NCBI GenBank assembly: GCA_900767075.1
Contig: CAAFXX010000383.1
Location: forward strand, 1-5,882
DNA length: 5,882 nt
DNA from: Bacteroidales bacterium
Lineage (GTDB): Bacteria; Bacteroidota; Bacteroidia; Bacteroidales; Muribaculaceae
Direction: 5' to 3'
The notes beneath the pieces were generated by a model. It saw only the letters and a list, made by a program, of their open reading frames with translations, had not been told where the DNA came from and ran no database searches. How positions within the stretch are numbered: the first letter of the stretch is position 1; each line of letters opens with the position of its first letter. Shown here piece after piece: positions 1 to 5,444 of this stretch. The translations under genes were made by a program, and so were the position numbers.

Positions 1-347
1 AACGAGCGCAGGATTGTGGCCGCGACCACAAGAAAGATACAGGCACCGAACCACGATGCGGCGGTCTTGCTCGTGTCGGGATCGCCGGAGCTGAACTTGC
101 CATAGACCTTGACACCGCCTATAAGACCGACTACTGCGCCGATGGCATAGATCAGCTTCGTTGCGGGGTCGAAATAGGATGTCATCATCGAGGTTGCCTC
201 GTTGATGCCTGCCAGCCCGTTACCGGCGGCATAGAGGTTGGCGGCGCATATCATCAGTGTGAGCATGGCAGCCATTGGGCGGCGCATACCGGGAGCGTTC
301 ATAAACTCCACGATGCGGCCATAGAGATTTTTGAGGAATTTTGTCAT
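1..347 (-). CDS. traE: TraE-like conjugation membrane protein (DUF4134), C-terminus cut by window edge
   Basis: The reading frame starts at the ATG whose complement is at 345-347 and stays open to the left edge, giving 115 complete codons. The protein begins MTKFLKNLYGRIVEFMNAPG and has three hydrophobic segments: about 27-41 (first membrane span or signal-like), 58-75 (LIYAIGAVVGLIGG) and 95-113 (ASWFGACIFLVVAATIL). A short polar stretch with FSSGDPDTSKTAA lies between the last two. This is the pattern of the DUF4134/TraE family of Bacteroidales conjugative transposons, usually about 110-120 residues, so only a few residues should be missing. TraE is a small inner-membrane component of the type IV mating apparatus; its size and topology resemble VirB2-type pilin subunits, which is an inference. 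It follows traD in the same direction with a 78-base gap, and traF would be expected just beyond the edge. Confidence 0.88.
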   Translation of the reverse strand, partial: MTKFLKNLYGRIVEFMNAPGMRRPMAAMLTLMICAANLYAAGNGLAGINEATSMMTSYFDPATKLIYAIGAVVGLIGGVKVYGKFSSGDPDTSKTAASWFGACIFLVVAATILRS

Positions 348-367
348 AAATTTTACTTGTATTATGC

Positions 368-390
368 GGAGCGGCGGGATATTCCGCTCC
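368..390 (-). other. Hairpin between traD and traE
   Basis: GGAGCGG (368-374) and CCGCTCC (384-390) form a perfect 7-bp stem around a 9-base loop. It sits in the 78-base gap between the traD stop and the traE start, about 20 bases upstream of the traE ATG. No U-run follows on the minus strand, so it does not look like an intrinsic terminator. It could be an RNA processing or stability element that uncouples traE levels from traA-D, or a protein site; the sequence does not decide. Confidence 0.5.
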
Positions 391-405
391 ACGATGGTGG
401 ATGTT

Positions 406-425
406 GGATTGTGGATAGTGGTGAG
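406..425 (-). repeat. Leader motif copy A (upstream of traE)
   Basis: The plus strand reads GGATTGTGGATAGTGGTGAG, that is CTCACCACTATCCACAATCC in the direction of traE. It matches copy B at 2850-2870 except that two bases of the central TTA are missing. It begins right after the traD stop, and its last base is inside 20 bases of that stop codon. It has the same orientation relative to its downstream gene as copy B. Confidence 0.55.
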
Positions 426-1142
426 TCAGTGGAGGATGTTGAAGTCGATAGCGTCAATATCGGTCGTGTCGATGTCGGCGTGGAACACGATTTTCTTCTT
501 CGGCTTCGTTTCTTCCGTCGGGGATGTATCGGGCGGAGTGTCGTTTTCAGTGGGTATCTCCGGCAAGCGGCACTCAATCATCAGTATGCGCTTGCGCACA
601 AGCGGGTCGAGCTTGATTTTCTCGATGATTTCAGTGCCTTGAATGTCGGGCAGCACACGGCGCGCGGTTTCCTCGTCTTCAGGAGTGGTGGAATTGCCTT
701 TCAATACGTTCAGAGCCGTGCTTATGTCCTTGAAGTCACTGCCTCCGGCCCTCGGCATTTCCGGCGGCAGTTCTTCTCCCGTCAGTTCACTTGCGGAGTG
801 TGTTGAAAACACCTCGTCCAGCCTATCGACCGGGATCTGTGCCGACGGCTTTTCGTCGGTAATGTCGGGCAGTCCGGCGTCGGACGGTTTGCCATACTCC
901 TTGACGATAAGGGGTATCACCTCTTTTGCTGCTTCTTTCGCCGCCTCGCGTACCACATCCTTGAACTCGTTGATGTCGAATGTGCTTTGACCCACGATGT
1001 CGTCTTCGGCAGTTTCAGCCGCCACGACAGGCGCGGCAGGTTTCTCGGCAGGCGGTTTCTGAACTGTATCTGGCTTTGTCAGCACCCTGCGGATAAGCCA
1101 CACGTTGCTTGCAAGCAACGCTATTATTATAGCCAGCTCCAT
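426..1142 (-). CDS. traD: TraD-like conjugation protein with N-terminal membrane anchor
   Basis: This is a 238-residue protein. I chose the ATG at 1142 (MELAIIIALLASNVWLIRRV) because it starts with a clear single membrane span (residues 3-17) and overlaps the traC stop as TGATG; the longer in-frame extension to 1370 runs back through traC. After the anchor comes a Pro/Ala/Glu-rich stretch (residues 22-45), then acidic, mostly helical sequence with no cysteine pair or nucleotide-binding motif that I can see. The protein ends with a Lys-rich then Asp/Ile-rich tail (KPKKKIVFHADIDTTDIDAIDF). Position between the DUF3408 pair and traE matches TraD in the Bacteroidales transfer operon. Its biochemical role is not known to me; by context it is an inner-membrane-tethered accessory of the mating apparatus. 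Confidence 0.75.
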   Translation of the reverse strand: MELAIIIALLASNVWLIRRVLTKPDTVQKPPAEKPAAPVVAAETAEDDIVGQSTFDINEFKDVVREAAKEAAKEVIPLIVKEYGKPSDAGLPDITDEKPSAQIPVDRLDEVFSTHSASELTGEELPPEMPRAGGSDFKDISTALNVLKGNSTTPEDEETARRVLPDIQGTEIIEKIKLDPLVRKRILMIECRLPEIPTENDTPPDTSPTEETKPKKKIVFHADIDTTDIDAIDFNILH

Positions 1143-1435
1143 CAAAAAAGGTCTTTTATGTTCTTGGTATAGATACCCTGCATCACGGTGTGGTGCTTGG
1201 CTATGTGGTCGAGAATAATCTCGGAGGCGTAGGAACCGATGGACACTCCGGGCGCGCACATGGATTTCACCATGCGGGAAAGCGCGGCATGAACTTCGGG
1301 ATACACATAGATTTTCTTGTTTGACACCACCGTGTGAGGGGTGAGGAAGCGTTCTGCGTAACGCCCGCACTCGCTGTCGGGTATTTGTGCCACCTCGATT
1401 TGGGTGATTATGCGTGATTTTGTGTTGTTGCTCAT
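1142..1435 (-). CDS. traC: TraC-like DUF3408 conjugation protein
   Basis: The protein has 97 residues, starting MSNNTKSRIITQIEVAQIPD. The start at 1435 overlaps the traB stop as ATGA, which argues for translational coupling and against the longer in-frame start at 1528, which lies inside traB. The core, roughly residues 30-97 (FLTPHTVVSNKKIYVYPEVH... then a helix ending SIGSYASEIILDHIAKHH), has the DUF3408 layout: a basic strand motif, then helices ending in a YxxxIIxxHxxxH-like segment, recalling small DNA-binding ribbon-helix-helix proteins. The family is confined to Bacteroidota conjugative elements and sits just after traA; a DNA-binding or partition-adaptor role beside the ParA-like TraA is plausible but inferred. 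It is shorter than traB because it lacks the disordered N-terminal region. The stop overlaps the traD start by one base. Confidence 0.75.
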   Translation of the reverse strand: MSNNTKSRIITQIEVAQIPDSECGRYAERFLTPHTVVSNKKIYVYPEVHAALSRMVKSMCAPGVSIGSYASEIILDHIAKHHTVMQGIYTKNIKDLF

Positions 1436-1857
1436 TCGTTGTTGAGTTTTTTTATCGTTGATTCGTATTTTTTGAAATGTTCCTCCAGTACGAGGCCGAC
1501 ATACCCCTTGACCGTCCCCAGGGAGCAATTTCCGTTATAGAGTATGCCCTTGATTATCCGGACGTGTTCACGGTCGATATCGACCATAAGGGAGCGGTAA
1601 GGCGACGGCACGCGCATATATACTTTGTCTGTCACAAAACGCTCCATGAACTCGGCATCAAGATCCGTGTCGGTGGATTTTGTGTCTGGCACAGGGTCGT
1701 GCGGTTGTGGTGCGGGAGCCGGCGTTGCCGGAGCTTTTGCGGCATCGCTTGTATCGGCTGACGGCTTTTTCTTCAGGGATGAAAGATTGGAGGACTCCTC
1801 GCGGAATGACCGGATGAATTCATCGGGGTCGATGTCTGACTCATATACCTTTGCCAT
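1432..1857 (-). CDS. traB: TraB-like DUF3408 conjugation protein
   Basis: A 141-residue protein, MAKVYESDIDPDEFIRSFRE. Residues 1-25 form an acidic amphipathic N-terminus. Residues about 35-65 are Ala/Pro/Thr/Asp-rich and probably disordered. Residues 68-140 hold the DUF3408-type domain (FMERFVTDKVYMRVPSPYRSL ... GTVKGYVGLVLEEHFKKYESTIKKL). It resembles the traC product in layout (basic strand, helices, GYVxxxLEEHF near the end), so the two look like diverged paralogues. It begins five bases after the traA stop and overlaps traC by four bases, so traA-traB-traC-traD must be one transcript. An N-terminal tail next to a DNA-binding-like domain would suit a ParB-like partner that contacts the TraA ATPase; that is inference from arrangement alone. 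Confidence 0.75.
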   Translation of the reverse strand: MAKVYESDIDPDEFIRSFREESSNLSSLKKKPSADTSDAAKAPATPAPAPQPHDPVPDTKSTDTDLDAEFMERFVTDKVYMRVPSPYRSLMVDIDREHVRIIKGILYNGNCSLGTVKGYVGLVLEEHFKKYESTIKKLNNE

Positions 1858-1862
1858 AGGTG

Positions 1863-2618
1863 TCAGAGCTTGAGTATGCCGAGCAGTTCATCGGTAAGTT
1901 CGGGCAGCCTCGTGCCTTTGAGCAGCGTTTTGTCGGGCGGTATCACCGTCGATCGGAACACTGCGCGGTTGAGCGTCTTTGACCCCTCACGCCTGTATTT
2001 CTTGGTATCGGGTATCCGGGTCTTGAGGGTTTGCAGGCCGCTATCCTCGAAGATAGCCTCGTACTGGTCGTAGAGGTCGGTTTTCTCGCGGGCATCGACA
2101 AGGTTCCATAGCATATACATATCCTTTACCTGCGACCTGCCGGTCGTGCGCCACTCGTGTATCTTCAGGGCGAAGGCGAGCGAGCTTTCAAGTATTACCT
2201 TGTCGGCGGCGACGGGAACGATAACGGTATCCATACAGTTGAGGATGTTCACGACACCACGGTTGTTTACCGTGCCGGGCAGGTCGAAGAACACGATGTC
2301 AATATCGTTGCCGTCCTCGATAATCTCACGGACTTTCTGCATGGCTTCCTCCGGCTTTGCCGTCAGCAGCGGGAACGGTCCCAGCTTGGTAAGGCGTAGG
2401 TTGTCGGAAAACAGTTTCTTGAACGCTGGGCTGCACTCGATAAGATCCTTGTCGCGCTCACGCATTTCTTCTATGCTGTACTGCGGATAGTCGCAGTCAA
2501 CGACAAGCACTTTAAGCCCCTTCACATAGTAAAGGTAACTCGCCGCGAGAACGGTTAGAGTCGTTTTGCCTGCTCCACCTTTCTGGGTGGAGAAAGCGAC
2601 AAATTTGGGGTCTGTCAT
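1863..2618 (-). CDS. traA: TraA, ParA/MinD-type ATPase of the conjugative transposon
   Basis: A 251-residue protein with a complete ParA-type P-loop. The deviant Walker A is KGGAGKTT at residues 13-20, with the signature lysine K13 and K18. The A' motif is VVDCDYPQ (39-46), and Walker B is IDIVFFDLPGT (106-116) with D112. Length and motifs match the ParA-like TraA that opens the transfer operon in CTnDOT-like elements. These ATPases dimerise on ATP and bind DNA non-specifically; the role in conjugation may be positioning the element or transfer complex, not plasmid partition as such. The ATG at 2618 is used because the P-loop begins 12 residues in, normal for the family. There is no Shine-Dalgarno sequence; the start context is CTGATTTATG. 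It is the first gene of the leftward operon, preceded by a long structured leader that looks like a cobalamin riboswitch. Confidence 0.92.
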   Translation of the reverse strand: MTDPKFVAFSTQKGGAGKTTLTVLAASYLYYVKGLKVLVVDCDYPQYSIEEMRERDKDLIECSPAFKKLFSDNLRLTKLGPFPLLTAKPEEAMQKVREIIEDGNDIDIVFFDLPGTVNNRGVVNILNCMDTVIVPVAADKVILESSLAFALKIHEWRTTGRSQVKDMYMLWNLVDAREKTDLYDQYEAIFEDSGLQTLKTRIPDTKKYRREGSKTLNRAVFRSTVIPPDKTLLKGTRLPELTDELLGILKL

Positions 2619-2634
2619 AAATCAGATTTGAAAA

Positions 2635-2650
2635 TGGATGTAGTGGTGAT
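2635..2650 (-). repeat. Leader motif copy E (just upstream of traA)
   Basis: TGGATGTAGTGGTGAT on the plus strand, read ATCACCACTACATCCA toward traA. It is a looser relative of the CACCACTTAATCCACA motif and lies 17-32 bases ahead of the traA ATG, immediately after the riboswitch-like fold. Confidence 0.35.
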
Positions 2651-2806
2651 TGCATAGCGGTGGCCGTCAGCGTATCTTCTGACACGGACAGACCGGGCTT
2701 CCATCGGCGCGAAGCAGTGCCGGCACAGACTATGCGGAAAGGGTTACAGCTATCTCCGTCGCCAGTGGCGACCTTCCTCCGCTGTCGGGAGGGCATCGGC
2801 TAAGTG
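2650..2806 (-). promoter_or_regulatory. Candidate cobalamin (B12) riboswitch in the traA leader
   Basis: Read on the minus strand, the leader of traA contains the ordered landmarks of cobalamin riboswitches. AUAGCUGUAACC (2753 to 2742) corresponds to the conserved ...ACUGUAA segment. GCACUG, a small stem, then GAUGGAAG (2720 to 2698) corresponds to the CACUG...UGGGAAG core. GUCAGAAGAUACGCUGAC (2683 to 2666) matches the B12 box GYCMGRAGA exactly in its first nine bases and then diverges from CCUGCC. A perfect stem GUCGCCA/UGGCGAC (2772-2758) sits where the P3 hairpin belongs, and ACAGC (2785-2781) can pair with GCUGU of the conserved segment. GCAUAG (2735-2730), in the L5 position, is complementary to CUAUGC (2657-2652), just downstream of the box, as expected for the regulatory kissing loop. 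The closing P1 stem is weak (GCCG 2800-2797 with CGGC 2666-2663), so boundaries are approximate. No terminator follows, so control would probably be at translation of traA. Family riboswitches usually switch genes off when corrinoid is bound. Confidence 0.72.
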
Positions 2807-2849
2807 AGCCGGAAAGGAATTTTGTAATCAGTCATTTTTGTCATTTTTT

Positions 2850-2870
2850 GGATTGTGGATTAAGTGGTGG
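2850..2870 (-). repeat. Leader motif copy B (5' of the riboswitch)
   Basis: GATTGTGGATTAAGTGGTG occurs here on the plus strand; toward traA it reads CACCACTTAATCCACAATC. It is the fullest copy of the motif and sits about 45 bases 5' of the riboswitch-like fold, probably near the start of the tra transcript. Confidence 0.55.
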
Positions 2871-3092
2871 TGTTCCGTCGATAGCCAATTAGCTTAATAG
2901 CTACTAACTAAAGATGAAAAATTTTTGATAAAATACTTTTTCAACCTCTTTATCAGTTTTTTGATTTGAAAATAAATCCGGTTCATTCGGTCAGCAGTTC
3001 TGATATGATATAAAAGGATTGAACTCTACGGAAGGAAACAGGAATATTTCCGGATATATACTGATGTCAAGATTTCAAATGTACTCTTTGCG

Positions 3093-3180
3093 GATTGACA
3101 ACCAGAACGGCGGTTCATCGGACAGTTCCGTAATAATAGAGGTAAATCGAACTCCTTGAAGGCTGTCTTGACTGTCAATC
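3093..3180. repeat. Spaced inverted repeat GATTGACA / TGTCAATC
   Basis: GATTGACA at 3093-3100 and TGTCAATC at 3173-3180 are perfect 8-bp inverted copies separated by 72 bases. Allowing one extra G, the match continues outward (GCGGATTGACA versus TGTCAATCGC). It may be a protein-binding pair or an outer arm of oriT; chance cannot be excluded for an 8-mer at this distance. Confidence 0.3.
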
Positions 3181-3252
3181 GCTCTACAAAGAAACAAAAT
3201 AAAATCCACTTTAGCAAGTCATTAAATCTCACAAAATATTCTGCCCCAGCGT

Positions 3253-3289
3253 TTTGTCCGGCTATGTCCAAGTATGTCCGGCTATGTCC
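3253..3289 (+). repeat. Four phased TNTGTCC repeats, 10-bp period (iteron-like)
   Basis: TTTGTCC-GGC, TATGTCC-AAG, TATGTCC-GGC and TATGTCC-GAA begin at 3253, 3263, 3273 and 3283, exactly one helical turn apart. Counted as longer units, TGTCCGGCTATGTCC occurs twice, 20 bases apart. A fifth copy in inverse orientation, GGACATAGC, lies at 3540-3548, beside the fold upstream of mobA. Phasing on one helix face is typical of sites for a small dimeric DNA-binding protein such as a ribbon-helix-helix relaxosome protein or a regulator. Which protein binds cannot be told from the sequence. Confidence 0.7.
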
Positions 3290-3383
3290 GAAAAACAGGA
3301 CTGATTTTTTAACATTTCGCCGTGAAGATTTTTTTGCCGTCATACCGGGCAGTGTCGCAGTCGCCGGGATTTTTCTCTCATCG

Positions 3384-3415
3384 CTGGTAAATCCGGAATT
3401 TTTTTCGTATCTTTA
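3384..3415 (+). promoter_or_regulatory. Possible promoter for mobAB
   Basis: TATCTTTA at 3408-3415 is one mismatch from the Bacteroidota -7 consensus TAnnTTTG and shares CGTATCTTT with the better promoter at 5479. The -33 position holds CTGG (3384-3387) with a 20-base spacer, a poor match to TTTG. Transcription from here would give mobA a leader of about 280 bases including the three-way fold. Confidence 0.3.
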
Positions 3416-3529
3416 TATCAGCATCACGGGGATTTTCTTCCTCCGGGCTTTGAAAAGCGGTCTTATCCCACCTTCAGAATGATACGGGCATCGTCTGATT
3501 TTTACTATACCGTTTTTCTTACTGGAAGA

Positions 3530-3611
3530 ATGTGCACATGGACATAGCAAGGTGTCCGTTCAGTTACTGAACGGGTTTCGGGTAACTCACGTTCCCACGA
3601 AACAACCTTGC
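3530..3611. other. Compact three-way-junction fold upstream of mobA, candidate oriT or structured leader
   Basis: Three perfect stems nest here. The outer stem is GCAAGGT (3547-3553) with ACCTTGC (3605-3611). Arm 1 is CCGTTCAG (3556-3563) with CTGAACGG (3567-3574), loop TTA. Arm 2 is GTTTCG (3575-3580) with CGAAAC (3598-3603), containing a smaller imperfect GGTAAC/GTTCC pairing. Only 2, 0 and 1 unpaired bases separate the stems, so nearly every base is used. A 10-bp palindrome ATGTGCACAT (3530-3539) and an inverted copy of the TATGTCC repeat (3540-3546) abut it on the left. Its place about 95 bases ahead of mobA fits an oriT region with a nicking site and relaxosome sites, or an RNA leader regulating mobA. 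I cannot identify a nick site. Confidence 0.55.
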
Positions 3612-3617
3612 AATGCA

Positions 3618-3640
3618 GATATTCTCCAAAGTCGAATATC
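3618..3640. repeat. Inverted repeat GATATTC / GAATATC
   Basis: Perfect 7-bp arms at 3618-3624 and 3634-3640 with a 9-base spacer, just right of the three-way fold and 65 bases before the mobA ATG. It may be an additional arm of the oriT region or an operator. Confidence 0.4.
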
Positions 3641-3704
3641 CCGTGTCATTACCTGCGGTACGCCATTTCCCGCTGATGCAAACCACCACAAATCCATAAA
3701 TATT

Positions 3705-4127
3705 ATGACTGAAATTTCTAACAACGGGCGACCGCCGTCGCCCAACCGATGCACCCACTGCGTCATGGTACGCTTTGACGACCTCGAATGGGATGCCCTC
3801 ACAAGGATGATGGAGAAAGCCGACGAAACAGTCAGGGCGACTTTCATCAAGCGGCTCGTATTCGGAAAGCCTTTCAAGGTTCTCACCACCGACCGTTCAC
3901 TTGCCGTTTACTGCGCCAAACTCTCTGAATTTTTCGCACAATACCGCACTGTCGGGGTAAACTATGACCTCGTTGTGAAGGAACTTCGCGCCAATTTCAC
4001 CGAGAAAAAAGCCATGACGCTTCTCTACAAGCTGGAGAAAGCCACAATAGAGATGGCAAAAATCACGGCTGATGTAAGGGCCTTGTCGCTGCAATTCGAT
4101 GAACAATGGTCGCTAAAATCTCGATAG
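3705..4127 (+). CDS. mobA: MobA, MobC-like relaxosome accessory protein
   Basis: 140 residues from the ATG at 3705 (MTEISNNGRPPSPNRC). Upstream in-frame starts as far as 3552 (GTG) are rejected because they would translate the folded intergenic region and add 51 residues without family character. A Gly-Arg-Pro-Pro motif (8-11) precedes a ribbon-helix-helix-like segment at about 19-59 (VMVRFDDLEWDALTRMMEKA ... FIKRLVFGKP), followed by GVNYDLVVKEL (84-94), the counterpart of the GxNxNQ segment in MobC-type proteins, and a long C-terminal helix with heptad-like leucines. Such proteins bind oriT, bend or open it and help the relaxase nick. Its stop lies 22 bases inside mobB, so the two are translationally coupled. 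The leader just before the start (CACCACAAATCCATAAATATTATG region) resembles the leader of the gene at 5616. Confidence 0.82.
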   Translation: MTEISNNGRPPSPNRCTHCVMVRFDDLEWDALTRMMEKADETVRATFIKRLVFGKPFKVLTTDRSLAVYCAKLSEFFAQYRTVGVNYDLVVKELRANFTEKKAMTLLYKLEKATIEMAKITADVRALSLQFDEQWSLKSR

Positions 4128-5428
4128 GATCATCGCTCTACGGCGCGCTGTCATACAACGGGGAGAAGATGAATAAGGAGCAGGGGCGTGTGTTGGGAGC
4201 TAACAAAATAATTCTCCCGGCAGACGGGCAGATCGACATAGCCCGCATGGTGGAGAATTTTAACGCCTTCATGCCCAAGACCGGCAAGACCAAAAAGCCG
4301 GTTCTCCACATCTCGCTCAATCCTCACCCCGACGACAGACTGACAGAGCAGCAGTATGAAATCCTCGCCCGTGAATATCTGGAGAAACTCGGCTTCGGAG
4401 AGCAGCCTTTCATAATTTACAAGCACGAGGACATCGACCGCCACCATATCCATATAGTGACTGTCAATGTCAACGAGCAGGGCAAGCGGCTAAATCAGGA
4501 CTTTCTTTTCCGGCGTAGCAAGAAAATCACCACCGAGATGGAGGAAAAATACAATCTCCACAAGGCGCAGCGTGAGAAAATCACTCCCGATATGCCGATT
4601 AAGAAGGTTGACCCTTCGGGTGACATCAAGCGACAGGTTGCCAACACCGTTAAAATGGTCGGTATGCGATACAAGTTTCAGACAATGGGCGAGTATAACG
4701 CCGTCCTCTTCTTATATAATATAAGGTGTGAGCAGACCGACGGCAGGGTTAACGGGCGCGAGTATCATGGTCTGGTGTATTTCGCAACCGATGATGATGG
4801 CAAGGTTATCGCCAATCCGTTCAAGGCTTCACGCCTCGGAAAATTCGCAAGCAGAACGGCGATTGACAGCCGTTTCGAGAAAGCGAAAGATAAGATTGAT
4901 GTCGCACTGACAAGGAACAGAGTTGCCGATGTGCTTTCCCAGGCCACCGACAAGGCTGATTTCACAGCCAAGCTGAAGGACTGCGGCATAGATGTTGTTT
5001 TCCGCTACACCGACGAGGAGCGCATATACGGCGTTACGTTCATCGACCACAACGCCATGACGGTGCTGAACGGTTCCAGACTCGGCAAACAGTTCTCGGC
5101 AAATGCACTCAACGAGCGTTTCAACAATCCGCAGGCGCAGCCGACAAACGAGGTGCCGATGCCCGACACTCCCGTTATTGTGCCGGAGCCGGAGCAGCCC
5201 ACCGACACCCATTCTGATACCCAGTCACAATCAGGCAACACTCAGGCACCGTCGGATGGACAGCACCAATCCGCAACTTCCCACTCCACTACCGATTACG
5301 GCGACAGCGATTTCACGCTTCCGGGTCTTGACCTGTTCCAGCCGGGGCAGTCGTTCAATCTCGACGAGGAAGAATTCCGCCGCCGTATGCAGCGAAAAAA
5401 GAAAAAGGGCCCACGCCGTCGGTTTTGA
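4106..5428 (+). CDS. mobB: MobB, MOBP-type relaxase of a Bacteroidales conjugative element
   Basis: 440 residues. The N-terminal relaxase domain (1 to about 150) starts MVAKISIGSSLYGALSYN with candidate catalytic tyrosines Y12 and Y17. It has HISLNPHPDDRLT (68-80) and the metal-binding histidine motif HEDIDRHHIHIV (107-118, H107, H114, H116). Relaxases of this fold cut one strand at oriT, stay linked through the tyrosine and are led into the recipient. The middle (about 190-340) is basic and resembles the conserved second region of Bacteroidales MobB. Residues about 343-400 are rich in Pro, Gln, Ser and Thr and surely disordered. The last 20 residues are highly basic (RRRMQRKKKKGPRRRF), perhaps a DNA contact or a signal for the coupling protein. 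The start overlaps mobA by 22 bases. The usual mobC coupling-protein gene does not follow directly. Confidence 0.9.
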   Translation: MVAKISIGSSLYGALSYNGEKMNKEQGRVLGANKIILPADGQIDIARMVENFNAFMPKTGKTKKPVLHISLNPHPDDRLTEQQYEILAREYLEKLGFGEQPFIIYKHEDIDRHHIHIVTVNVNEQGKRLNQDFLFRRSKKITTEMEEKYNLHKAQREKITPDMPIKKVDPSGDIKRQVANTVKMVGMRYKFQTMGEYNAVLFLYNIRCEQTDGRVNGREYHGLVYFATDDDGKVIANPFKASRLGKFASRTAIDSRFEKAKDKIDVALTRNRVADVLSQATDKADFTAKLKDCGIDVVFRYTDEERIYGVTFIDHNAMTVLNGSRLGKQFSANALNERFNNPQAQPTNEVPMPDTPVIVPEPEQPTDTHSDTQSQSGNTQAPSDGQHQSATSHSTTDYGDSDFTLPGLDLFQPGQSFNLDEEEFRRRMQRKKKKGPRRRF

Positions 5429-5444
5429 TTGATTTTGCTGATTG

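Larger units (their letters stand above)
2807..3704. other. Noncoding control region between divergent tra and mob units
   Basis: No convincing gene lies here. Two open frames of about 105 codons, one on each strand near 3026-3482, have no recognisable domain and run through the repeats and T-tracts. The left part (2870-2990) is strongly A/T-rich and is the likely place for the tra promoter, but I find no good TTTG/TAnnTTTG pair facing left. TAGCTTAATAGCTA at 2890-2903 is a small dyad, and TAGC recurs every 8 bases at 2882, 2890 and 2898. The middle and right parts hold the 3253 repeat array, T-rich tracts at 3329-3335 and 3399-3405, and the folded region before mobA. By position next to mobA, oriT is expected within this stretch. 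Confidence 0.6.

Noticed and set aside
331..990. Several plus-strand open frames opposite traD and traE
   Set aside because: They mirror the codon pattern of the minus-strand genes, lack domains and have no start context or operon logic.
1143..1370. N-terminal extension of TraD to 1370
   Set aside because: It lies wholly inside traC in another frame; the internal ATG at 1142 gives a clean membrane anchor and an operon-style TGATG junction.
2512..2796. 94-codon open frame on the minus strand overlapping the traA start
   Set aside because: It runs through the conserved parts of the riboswitch-like leader and then out of frame into traA. Its composition is Arg/Ser/Cys-rich with no domain, so it is better explained as a by-product of structured noncoding RNA.
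3075..3082. Leftward -7 element TACATTTG as the tra promoter
   Set aside because: It matches TAnnTTTG, but there is no good -33 element at the right spacing and it would need a leader of over 450 bases.
3253..3289. CRISPR array
   Set aside because: The repeats are only 7 bases with 3-base spacers and constant 10-bp period, which fits protein-binding iterons and not CRISPR repeats and spacers.
3026..3343. 105-codon open frame on the minus strand in the intergenic region
   Set aside because: No recognisable family or domain; it passes through the phased repeat array and overlaps an equally featureless frame on the other strand.
3156..3482. 108-codon open frame on the plus strand in the intergenic region
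   Set aside because: Low-complexity and Phe/Lys-rich from T-tracts, includes the tandem repeats and the possible mobA promoter, and has no protein-like conserved motif.
3552..3704. N-terminal extension of MobA from a GTG at 3552
   Set aside because: The extension would translate the three-way-junction region; the ATG at 3705 gives the normal length and starts just before the family's Gly-Arg-Pro motif.
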